In this document: positions 33,822 to 43,042 of the stretch, one piece after another | Position numbering within the stretch: the stretch's first letter is position 1 | How the letters are laid out: the number at the start of each line of letters is the position of its first letter | Assembly (NCBI GenBank): GCA_004335835.1 | Contig: RWJK01001674.1 | Coordinates: 4,237 to 47,646 of the forward strand | Origin: Scenedesmus sp. ARA3 | Lineage: Eukaryota > Chlorophyta > Chlorophyceae > Sphaeropleales > Scenedesmaceae | Length of the DNA: 43,410 nucleotides | Direction of reading: 5' to 3' | Notes under the pieces: generated by a model | The model's database searches: none | What the model was told of the DNA's origin: nothing | What the model saw: only the letters and a program-made list of their open reading frames with translations | Made by a program: the position numbers and the translations under genes

Positions 33822-36377
33822 TGGCGACGTAGCAGATTCAGCAGCAGTAACTGCTACACAGCAGCAGCTGTTACAGCTGTCAGTCGCAGACGCCAACCCC
33901 AACAGTGCAGCCTTACAGCAGCAGCAGCAGCAGCAGCAGCATGATGCGGCAGCACACGTGACAAAGGTGACCCCTCCTGTGCAGAGCAGAGTAGCTGCTG
34001 CAGCTGCTGGTGTGCAGCTGCTGAATGCAGTCAGCAGGGCAGCAGCACCACCAGCCACGAACGTGGTACATGTGTACACCAATGATGGGGAGTGGTTTCC
34101 AGTCAAGAAGAAGCTGCTGCGGCCCTGCATTGCTCTTACCAAGGTGAGGCGGGTGTTGCAAAGCACATAGTACGGTTAGGTGTGATCAATGCAAGTTGCT
34201 GCGGCCCTGCATTGCTCTCACCAAGGCGAGGCGGGTGGGGAAAAGCAGGTGTTATGTTTATGTATGCACAGTGCATGTGTGGGGTAGTGTTGGCGGCACG
34301 CTTGCTGTGCAGCACAGCTGCTGGTCACACTTGGGACAGCTGCCCACAGCCATGCCTGCTCACAGTGTAGCTGCCAGGTATAGCGCAAGAATGGGGTGTG
34401 CCGCCGTTCATGCCAGCAGATGTTCACGTTGTTTGTGTGATTTTTCCACGACGCCCGAGCTCACCAAAGGAAAGTGCTTCCTATTGCCGCACATCTGCAT
34501 GCGTGAAGTCACCCAGTGTCCAGACCAACACGCTGCATCGCCCCGCCCTTACACTCACCGCCCCGCCCCTGCAGGCCGTGCGCGACAGCGGAGACACAGC
34601 ACCAACAGTGCACGTGGTCGTCGACACGCTCACCTTCGACCGGCTGCTCATCTTGACTTTGTGCCGTTTCCATGCCGGCATGTTGCTTGATGAAGTACCC
34701 ACGCACACCCGCTGACGCACTTGATTTGCAGGCCGTGCGCGACAGCGGAGACAGCGCGCCGACAGTCCACGTGGACGTCGACACGCTCACCTTTGACCGC
34801 CTGCTCATCTTCTTAGAGGCCCAAGCGCTGCAGAGGCAGCTGCCCGGCTTCGCCATCCACTACCTGGACGACCTGCAGCGGGTGCGCTGCTGCTGCTGTC
34901 TATTGTTTTGGTTAGTTTTCACGCAGCTGTTGCTGGTGTGCGTGGCTGTTTTTTATGCTGTCTGGAGTACACACCATCAGGTGTGCACTGGGCTGCTCAT
35001 CTAGGCTCCCTGAGATGTGTGATGGCGGACGGCTCCTCGAAGCAGCAACACATAGGAAGGTCGGCTATGCAGAACAGGTGCTACTCATATGACCACACCT
35101 TGAGGCAGCAAAACCAGGCGACTGTTGAGCCTGTTGATGCCCGCATGCGCCCATTATCACATCGCCGCTACCTTGCAACTGCCTATGCTGCTACTGCTGC
35201 TGCTGCTGCTGCCAGGCTGGCGAGCAGCTGGGTCTGCGCAGCCTGCAGGAGTACTGCGCACACCTGAAGGGCACCCGCCAGGCAGCGCTGGGCGTGTACA
35301 GCTTTGCAGACGTGCAGCGCGCAAACGCGAGCGGCAAGGTGAGCGCTGCACACCACGCTTCGTGTTTGATTGTAGTTGGTCACCCACAGACAGGCTGCTG
35401 CTGCGCTGGGAGAGTACAGCTTTGCAGATGTGCAGCCCGCAAACGCCAGCGGCAAGGTGAGCACTGGTGAAGCAAACAAGCAAGCAAGCAAGCAAGCAAG
35501 CAAGCTGTGATTCTGGCACCCACAGACTGGCCTGCCGCAGCATGCTTGCTGTGTCTGGGTTCATCTGGCACTGAAAGGAAAGCTCACTTGTGCACTGACT
35601 GTAACTTGTGCGCTGTGGAATGCTGCTGCCATATTGTGCGATTGCTACTGTGGCTGCAGGTGTGGCTGCTTCTGGATGGCATGGTGTTGAATGTTGGGCG
35701 CTGGCTGCCTGAGCACCCCAGGGTCTCGTTGAGGCACTGTTTGCAGCCCATCATGGTTAAAACCATGTGCTGGTACTGTTGCTGCAGGTGTGGCTGCTGC
35801 TGGATGGCATGGTGCTGGATGTGGGGCGCTGGCTGCCTGAGCACCCCGGCGGTGCTGCCATCATCCCTGCGCAGAGCCTCAACTGCGACTGCAGCAGATT
35901 CTTTGAAGTGCGGCAGCTCAGGCGTTGATTTGGTTGATGAACAGTTGATCATTTGTTCCCAACAAGCTGTTGATCAGCAGTTGTGCGCTTCCCTGAAGCT
36001 CATGTGCAGCCGATCTGTCGCGTTGGTGCAGAATCATTCGAGCCGCGGGCATTGTGATGTCTGCTGGCCTGCACTGACTTCTGCTGCGCTGCCTTGCCTT
36101 CTTTGCGTCGCTTCATTCTTTGCTGTTGCATCTTTTCCTGCAGATGTACCACGCCTCGCGCGAGTCCTTCCTCTACATAGCAGAGTTCTACATCGGGGAG
36201 CTAGTTCCTGAAGACCTGCCGCATGTGCCCCTGGGGGGCAAGCAGCCGCCCTCATCGGATTTTTTGATGCAGCTGCGGGAGTACACTGCCTTCAGGCAGC
36301 CCATGCTTGCGCAGCTAGCGCAGCGGGCTCCTGTGACGCATCTTGGAGCGGGCAAGGCGCGCAGCGCAGCAGCCTGA
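31384..36377 (+). CDS. SKP1/BTB-like plus cytochrome b5 domain protein
   Basis: Eleven coding exons, 619 aa: 31384-31440, 31522-31602, 31808-31959, 32457-32549, 32815-33148, 33461-33570, 33738-34143, 34732-34881, 35216-35338, 35788-35907, 36144-36377. Every phase closes. The N-terminal part (about 20-280) has short stretches (VAPGSIQLDEVQQANLRLC) like a CDC48/NSF-type N-domain; this is tentative. Acidic and poly-Gln inserts follow. About 385-486 (VYTNDGEWFPVKKKLL, then VDVDTLTFDRLLIF) resembles the SKP1/BTB fold. Residues about 489-566 are a cytochrome b5 domain: YSFADVQRANASGKVWLLLD, LPEHPGG with heme-ligand His521, second heme His545 (MYHAS), then YIGELVPEDLP. Both heme ligands are present, so heme binding is likely. 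I know no described protein of this order. Six introns or flanks carry exon-edge copies. Exon 5's start (32815) is the least certain junction. Confidence 0.85.
32345..32491 (+). repeat. Copy of exon 4 start with its own acceptor
   Basis: 32351-32385 is identical over 35 nt to 32457-32491 (start of exon 4), each right after a CAG acceptor; offset 106 bp. The upstream copy diverges abruptly after ATCCAG. Confidence 0.9.
33350..33480 (+). repeat. Copy of the acceptor region and start of exon 6
   Basis: The segment ending TTCTGCAG|TATGTGGTG (exon-like from 33384) is repeated at ATCCTGCAG|TATGTGGTG (exon 6, from 33461), offset 77 bp. Upstream intron words (TTGCTTGT, TGTCTGCA) match too. The coding part diverges after about 9-20 nt. 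Confidence 0.75.
34111..34247 (+). repeat. Copy of the end of exon 7 with mutated donor
   Basis: 34111-34165 (end of exon 7 plus donor) is repeated at 34193-34247, offset 82 bp. The two codon differences in the coding part (CTG/TTG, CTT/CTC) are both silent. The copy's donor is AAG|GCGAGG instead of AAG|GTGAGG, so it should not work. Confidence 0.92.
34572..34811 (+). repeat. In-frame copy of the first half of exon 8, with acceptor
   Basis: 34575-34654 copies 34732-34811 (start of exon 8), offset 157 bp, each after CTGCAG or TTGCAG. The copy encodes AVRDSGDTAPTVHVVVDTLT and continues in frame. By hand there are five synonymous and two non-synonymous differences in 26 codons. Used as an exon, it would run to a stop at 34713-34715. 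Confidence 0.93.
35287..35462 (+). repeat. Copy of the end of exon 9 with intact donor
   Basis: 35287-35344 is repeated at 35405-35462, offset 118 bp. It covers the start of the cytochrome b5 domain (YSFADVQ.ANASGK) and the donor AAG|GTGAGC. Three silent and two replacement differences. Confidence 0.92.
35475..35505. repeat. (CAAG)n microsatellite
   Basis: About seven units of CAAG in the intron between exons 9 and 10. Confidence 0.9.
35657..35847 (+). repeat. In-frame copy of the start of exon 10 (cytochrome b5 core), with acceptor
   Basis: 35660-35719 copies 35788-35847, offset 128 bp, each after a CTGCAG acceptor. The copy encodes VWLLLDGMVLNVGRWLPEHP but then reads Arg instead of the Gly-Gly of the HPGG motif. 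Three silent and one replacement difference over 20 codons. Confidence 0.93.
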
Positions 36378-36690
36378 CGAGGGATTGGAGAGACAATTGG
36401 CAGCCACGCGGCTGCCATCTATCTTGGAGTGTTGGGGGGACCATTGTGGGACCTGGACAAGCGCCGCTGGTGAAGGTGACAGCGTGTGGCCATGGCACGT
36501 GCTGGTTTCGCCACATAGGTGTTCCTGTCGTGCTTGCGCAGCTGGCGCAGCGGGCTCCTGTGACGCACTTAGGGGCAGGGAAGTCGTGCAGCGCAGCAGC
36601 CTGACGAGGGATTGGGGTTCTGGGTGGACCACTAAGGGACGTAGACAAGGTCCCTGGTGAAAGTGACAGCGAGTGGCCATGGCACATACA
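36303..36690 (+). repeat. Duplicated end of exon 11 and 3' UTR
   Basis: The segment 36305-36500 (last 73 coding bases, stop TGA, 3' UTR) is repeated at about 36532-36687. The offset falls from 227 to 187 bp through a roughly 40-bp deletion in the right copy. The copied coding part still ends SAA-stop. Confidence 0.9.
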
Positions 36691-37180
36691 GCGTTTGCAA
36701 AGTTCTGCGGCCCCTCTGGTCTGTGTTGGTCATAGTGTTTGTGTGCAGTCAAATGTTATGCTGTTCTGGGATGGTGGACCCACAGGTGTCATCCAAGGTG
36801 ATGCAATGGTTCCCAGCAAATGTGGACTTAGTACACACCATTGTTTGGAGAAACACGAGGCCTCGTTGATGGGTTATGTACGTACGGAGGTTTACCCAAA
36901 TAACTGCTATAGGACAATGGACAGGTGGAGCAACCAGCACAACGTTTCTTGGAGACGATTACTATAGCTATTTGCACGTGCTCGGCCGATTTGCATCCCC
37001 CTTTGTCCGCTAGCAAGTCGCCAAAGGGAGAGCAGTGTGCTCATGTCACGAACTCATAAGTAAGAGCGCTTAATGCAAGAAAGAATGCCTGTTTCTAACT
37101 TTCCGTGCAGGGTAATGCCGTGATGCGGCTTGCTTGTCGAGCAGCAATGCGTGCACAATAACACAGCACGGCCAGTGAGG
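36378..37180. other. 3' UTR of the cytochrome b5 gene and upstream region of the MBD-like gene
   Basis: About 800 bp between two plus-strand genes. The first 310 bp hold the duplicated exon 11 end. The remainder shows no recognisable coding sequence. A possible acceptor (CCGTGCAG) near 37110 could belong to a 5' UTR intron of the next gene. Confidence 0.5.
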
Positions 37181-38593
37181 ATGATCTTATTGGACACGAA
37201 TCGCATCGGTAGCATCCCCTTGGAGCGCCTCTGCGATTGCTACTTGACAGATAGAAGCATCAATGCTGGACTACGCTGGTGCTGGCAGCAGTGCAGCTGC
37301 TTAGCATGGCATACAGTGAATGAACTGGAGGTAGGTTCTGCAGGCTGCCTCCCTCTTCCCACTCTCCTGACTGCAGCTCTGCTGTTCGCAACTGTCAATT
37401 ACATGTAATTGCAATGTCATAATGGCTTTGGGAAATTCAGCACGTTGACAGCAGTACCTGCCTCATACCACTGCACCAAAAAGGAGGGCTGCTCTGTAGC
37501 CGCAGCTCATTTGACTAACACCTGGTTTGTAACATTGCCTGATTGCAGTACAATCTCTGGGTGTCCTTGGAGCATCAGTGCCACAACGGGCAGTGCAGCG
37601 CAGGCAGCAGCACAAAGTGCAGAGAGCATTCCTGCCAGCCCGTAATCCAGCTCAGCACTCGCTTCAACTCCTTCACATGCCCAGATGGCAAGTGCAGACA
37701 GCAGGCCGCCGCAGCAACTGCAGCAGCAGCAGGCAACGGCACTGGCAGCGCTGCTGGCAGCAGCCAGGGTGCAGCAGCGCAGCAGCAGCAGGACAGCCAA
37801 GCAGCAGCAGCAGCAGCAGCAGCAGGAGAGCAGGGTGCGGAGGATGATGAAGCGGAGGAGCTGTCACCAGTCCATGTCCAAGCAGTGTATCAGATGCTGG
37901 GCAGCGACCTAGATGGGATATGCAAGGTGTGTTGCAGCAGGATTTGGGTTTCAGCAACTTGAGTAGCTGATGTGCATGGTGTGCTGTGTAGCTGGCCTCA
38001 TTTGCAGGAGATCTCTGCTCTACATTAATGTGTGTAGCTGACCTTGCAGCCACTGTAGCCAGCCATGTAGACCCACTCATTTATAATCGGCCATACATGT
38101 CATAAGTGCATACAATCCTGGGGCACTTTTCATCTGCATTTGGGAATGTGTGCTGCCAGCTTGCACTTGGTCGCTTCCTATACCCGCGCCTTGCCATCAC
38201 ACATCGTGTGGCATCACACCACCTTGTCACAGAACACCCTAATCTTCCCGCCACTGCCGCTGCTTGCAGGGCTTTGTTGTGGTCTGCCCTGACTGCCAGG
38301 GCGGCAGCGACCCTGCTGCACCCCTCACAAGCCCACAGGAGGTCCTACACTTCATCAAGAAGCACACACAGCAGCACAGCTGCCCCACACTGCAGATCGA
38401 GCTGCAGCGGGGCACCTACAGCAGGGCAAAGTCGTACGGCAGAGTGGATGCAGCAACCGGCAGGCTGGCAGTTGAACTCGGCATTCGGCAGCGCATGGCG
38501 TGTGCTGCGGCAATGACTGCGCTGCACATTGTCAGTGCCACCAAGCCACCTGCAGCAGCAGCAGCATATGGTGCAAACCGTGCTGGACCTTCT

Positions 38594-38628
<35 letters not shown>

Positions 38629-41600
38629 TGGCAGCAGCAATGGCCTAGCTGCTGCTGAGCTGCTGCCTTGGCGGCCCTGGGCTGTGTGGTGCCTCACAGA
38701 TGACCTACAGCTGCTGCAGACTCTGACCATTGTGCATCCCAGGCCTAGCATTGCTGGGCTCGCAGCATGCTGCAGCCTGGGGCAGCAGCCAGGCTGCGCA
38801 GCAGATGCAGCAGCAGTACAGGCAGGAGCAGCAGCAGATGGCGCAGGAGATGGTGCTGCTGATGCATCTGCAGCAGCAGCAGCAGCGGCAGCAGCAGCAG
38901 CAGATGCTCCTGGCAGGGACCCTTGCAGTGTGCCCAGCTTGCAGGACTTGGTGCTTGCTCCGCCCTACACAGCTGTTGCAGAGCATGAGGCAGGCATGCT
39001 AGCCTGGAAGCTGGCTGTCATGCTGCTGCATACTCAGCAGCAGCTAACCCAAGGGTGCTTGCCGGCAGCAAGAACGGCAGACGCTGCAGCAGCAGCAACG
39101 GCAGCAGCAGCAGCAGCAGCAGGCGGCGGCTGGTCCTTGCCAACTGTCCTGCAGCACCTGCTGGCTGCTGACCCACTGTACAAACAAATGCGGTCAGGAG
39201 AGCAGCGGCAGAGGGAGCTGCTGGCCAGGCTACGGCTGAGCTGGATAGACGTGGCAACAGCAGCAGCCAGCATAACCTCGGCATGCAGCAGTTACACACA
39301 CATGCCGCTGTGCGCACGCTGCGGCCATGGTGAGGTGCAGCTCAAGCGTTCTCCGCAGCTCTGCAAGCTAAGGCGCTGCTGCTGCTGCATTGTGAGTGTC
39401 TGCGACGACTGCTTGGAAGAGACTGACACCAGGCTGAAGCAGCAAGGAGGCTCAGCAGACGCCTACCTGCCCGCGGCAGCTGCTGTTGTCGCAGCTGCGG
39501 CTTTCCTGTGCCCCTGGTGCACTGGCCACAGGGATGCAGCAGCAGCAGCAGCATGCGCGCTGCAGGCAGCTGGCCGATCACGCAGGCTATCACGGCAGCA
39601 GTTGGACGATGGCGGTGAAGGCGAGTGGCGTGATGCGGATGAGGCAGACGGCAGCAGGCAGCACTTCTATGGCAGGCCGGTTGAAGGCAGCGGCAGCAAG
39701 CGCTCCGGATGGCTGCCCGGCAAGGCAGCAGGCTTTAATGCGCAGGATGCCGCTGCAGCTGTTGCTGCAGCTGTGGACGACCTGGGGTTGCCACTGACGG
39801 CAGAGCAGCACGTGAGGGTCTTTGACAGCAAGACTGCCAACTGCTGGCGGCTGGTGCACCCGCCGAGCCTGCTGCTGCCGGAAGGCTTCATCATGCTTGA
39901 AGTGCAGCGCAATGGGGAGAAAGGGAAGCGAACTGCCGTTCAGGACGAGGCGGGCGAGCTGTGCATGGTGGATAACTACTTCTTTGCACCCGATGGCACC
40001 AAGCTGCGCTCTGGGGTTGAGGTGCACACTTATATGACCCACAAACAGCGAAGCTCAGAAGACGAGCAGTGCAGCGGAGCCGAACCTGGTGATGATCAGC
40101 AGCAGCAGGAGGGGGCTGAGGGGCTTGCTGCAGCAGCAGCAGCAGCAGCAGCAGCAGCACAGGGCGGCGGCAGCCGCCAGCCGCCAGCCCGGCGCGCTGC
40201 GCAGCAGTTTGAGCTGCTCATGAAAGCAATTGCTCCTCAGCTGCAGGAAAACCACAAGGCTGCAGCAGGTGCCAGGGCGCACAGCAGCACACCTGGGGCA
40301 GGCGGCGCAAGAAGCAGCCACAATACAAGGCTTGGCTCCCCTGGCAGGTTCGCCCCTGCTGCTGAGGAGGGCTCTGCGGCAGCAGCAACAGCAGCAGCAG
40401 CGGCAGCAGGTGCCAGGGGGTACAGCAGCACACCTGGGGCAGGCAGTGGCAGAGGGCGGCACAGTGTGATGCGTGGCACCACTGGCAGCTTTGTCACTGC
40501 TGCTGCTGCTGCTGCTGCTCTTGAGACGGATGCTGGTGCAAGCGGCAGCGGGGCGGTGACGGGCAGCCAGGAGCAAGATGCTGCTGCGGATCATGCAGCA
40601 GGGCAGCAGCTGCCAGCAACTGTGCCGAAGGCGGCAGCAGCAGCAGCAGTTACACTGGAACCCCAGCCTCCTGCAGAAGAAGCAGCACAGGAGGCAGCAG
40701 CAGTGCCAGCCCCAGCCGCTGCTGCAGCGGGCATTGGTGCAGCAGTGCCAGCGCCGCTGCCAACAGCAGAGACAGCCGCAGGCCGGGCTGCCACAGCATT
40801 CCCTGCAACAGCAAATCGGGGTGCAGCAGGCGCAGCAGCACAGCCAGCAGCAGCAAGAGGCGGGGGTGTAGCCGGCATCAAGCGGGGTGGCAAGCCGGCA
40901 CCCTGGCACCCAAAAGCAGCCCCTAGGGGCCTTGCAGGGTCGACAATAGCAGCATACGCACCTGTGCTGCCAGCAACAGCTGGAGCTGCAGCAGCAGCAG
41001 CAGCAGCAGGTACGGCACAGCCTGCTGCCAGTGGCATGCCTCGGCTGCTGCAGACTGCAGCGCAGCTGCAGCAGTCTGGCATGCCGCAGCAGCCTGTGCT
41101 GCTGCTGGTGCAACGGCCCATGCTGCTAGCTTTCACACCACAGCAGCAGCAGCAGGCATTATGCAAGCAGGAGGAGCAGGAGCTGCTGTCAGCAAAGCAG
41201 CAGCAGCAGCAGCAAGGTCAGACGCGCCAGCGTTGGGCGCCTGCGGCAGCAGCAGCGCCAGCAGGACCACCGGCTGATGTCATCGACCTAGTGAGCAGTG
41301 ATGAAGAGGAGGATGTGTGTGCGCGTGGCGACAGAGACAGCAGGCCCAACACAGCTGGCCTGCAAGCAGAGGCACCAAACGTAGCCGGCGTGCATGGCCC
41401 TGCTGCAGCAGCAGCACCAGCAGCTGAGGTAGATGCTGTGAGAGTGGAGGAGCAGCAGCTGCACGCACCAGCACGCCACGCAGCATGCAGCCCACAGCAG
41501 CCCCTGGCACCGGCAGGTCAGCAAGCGACTGGGGCAGGCACTGCAGATGCAGCGCAACCACAGCAGCAGAGCAGGAAACGTCAGGGGGCCATGTCAGACA

Positions 41601-41742
41601 GCGGGCAGCAGCAGCAGCAGCAGCCAGGTCTCAAGAAAGTTAAGGTTGAGCAGCCAGACACGGCAGCTGGTGCTGCCTATCAGGACCAACAGCAGCAACA
41701 GCTGCTGCAGCAGGAGCCAGTGTGCATGCAGTTTGAGGTAGC

Positions 41743-41780
<38 letters not shown>

Positions 41781-41919
41781 CTGATATTGCTGGGCCCGAT
41801 GTAGACATGCCTCCGGCAGCAGGCGCAGCAGCAGCAGCTGGCAGGGCTGCTGCAGGAGCTGCTGCAGCTGAGGATGAAGCTGCTGATGCTGGTGCTGATG
41901 CAGAGGGCGGTGCTGCTGC

Positions 41920-41960
<41 letters not shown>

Positions 41961-42724
41961 TGGCGGCGCAGGGCACACAGCTGTGCGACAAGATTGAAGA
42001 TCAGATCCTGAAGCTGTTTGACCGGGCACAGTCTAAGCAGCAGGAGAAGCTACTGGAGAGTATCAGAGATGACTCTTTGCGGCTAGTCGAGCAGCTTGAT
42101 GCAGCTGCAGAGGCCAGCGATGCGAGCGTTGGCGCTGCGGCAACCATGGACACAAGCTTCGCTGGCCTGCAGGCGCTGGCTAGTTTTGCAGAGGTGCTTG
42201 CGCAGCAGCAAGACCCGTCCAGCTGCTGTATGCTCATGGACTTGCTGATGCAGCATGTGCCAGCATGGTGCGGCTCACAGCCAGGCGCGGCTGGTGACGG
42301 CGGTGCAGCTGACGGAGCTGCAGCTGGTGAGCGACCAGTGCTTGACCTGCTGCTGCTGTGCTGGAAGCAGCAGCAGCAGCAGCCGGATGTTCCAGCTGCT
42401 GCTGCAGCTGCTGGAGGCCTTTGCAGGATGGCGCTGGATGCTCTGGCAAAGCAGTGCAGGGCTGCAACGGCAACAGCAGCCACACCAGCAGCAGCTCCAG
42501 CAGCAGCTGGGTTTGCAGTGCAGCTGCTGCAGGGCTTGAAGCTGCTGCTGCTGCTGCAATGGCCGCAGGGCACTGACAGTGTGCGCAGCAGCAAAGCCGG
42601 GCTGCTGACAAGGCAGCTGGCAAACTACAACAACGGCTCTGTGGGGCAGCTGGGCCTCCTGCAGGAGGCAGTGCAGAGGGAGCTGGCGGAGCTGTTTAGG
42701 CGCTGTAAGAAGCTGCGCATGTGA
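37181..42724 (+). CDS. Large Ala/Gln-rich chromatin-type protein with Cys-rich, MBD-like and SUMO-interacting motifs
   Basis: Three coding exons, 1660 aa: 37181-37330, 37549-37926, 38270-42724; donors GAG|GTAGGT and AAG|GTGTGT; all phase 0. Start ATG 37181 is the first Met in the exon's frame, but an upstream coding exon is not excluded. The N-terminal 250 residues are Cys/His-rich (CHNGQCS, TCPDGKC, VVVCPDCQGG). A second Cys-rich block at about 524-593 (LCARCGHG, CCCCIVSVCDDCLEE, FLCPWC) has spacing like a PHD or ADD zinc finger. About 700-770 resembles a methyl-CpG-binding domain (LLPEGFIMLEVQRNGEKGKR, then NYFFAPDGTKLRSGVEV). VIDLVSSDEEEDV at 1180-1192 is a textbook SUMO-interacting motif with acidic flank. 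The rest is poly-Ala/poly-Gln; the last 250 residues look helical. It is probably a nuclear, DNA- or chromatin-binding protein (inference). Confidence 0.82.
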
Positions 42725-42808
42725 TGCAGCTGGGGCGGGATAGTTGTACATAGTTGTACATAGTGCTCGAGGCGAGTGTCACCTTTGTTTTTGACGCTGT
42801 TTGCATCG

Positions 42809-42813
42809 TGTAA
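42809..42813 (+). terminator. TGTAA polyadenylation signal for the MBD-like gene
   Basis: Sense-strand TGTAA 85 nt past the stop codon, at the usual distance for a chlorophyte poly(A) signal. Confidence 0.6.
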
Positions 42814-42984
42814 TGCTGAGTTGTGTTGCATGATTTGCAGCCTGTGTCTTGCTGGTTTGGGTGCCGCAAGGAGAGCCAATGTTGGTAACCACCCACACAT
42901 ATGAATTAGCTTTTCGGCGCTGAGTCAACATGAGGTCAGAGCAGAGCTCTGAGCACTTGCTTGTCTGTCACTTCAGGGGATCAA

Positions 42985-43012
42985 AACATACATACATTAC
43001 ATTACATTACAT
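42985..43012 (-). repeat. Tandem 3' tail of the LINE
   Basis: ACATACATAC then three ATTAC units. On the element's sense strand this is three head-to-tail TGTAA units followed by TGTA units. Confidence 0.85.
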
Positions 43013-43042
43013 GCTCCACTCAACGAGGAGTGGGAACCCCAG

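Noticed and set aside
40055..41113. 352-aa minus-strand Cys-rich open frame
   Set aside because: Antisense shadow of the Ala/Gln-rich exon of the MBD-like gene; the Cys runs are repeat-derived.
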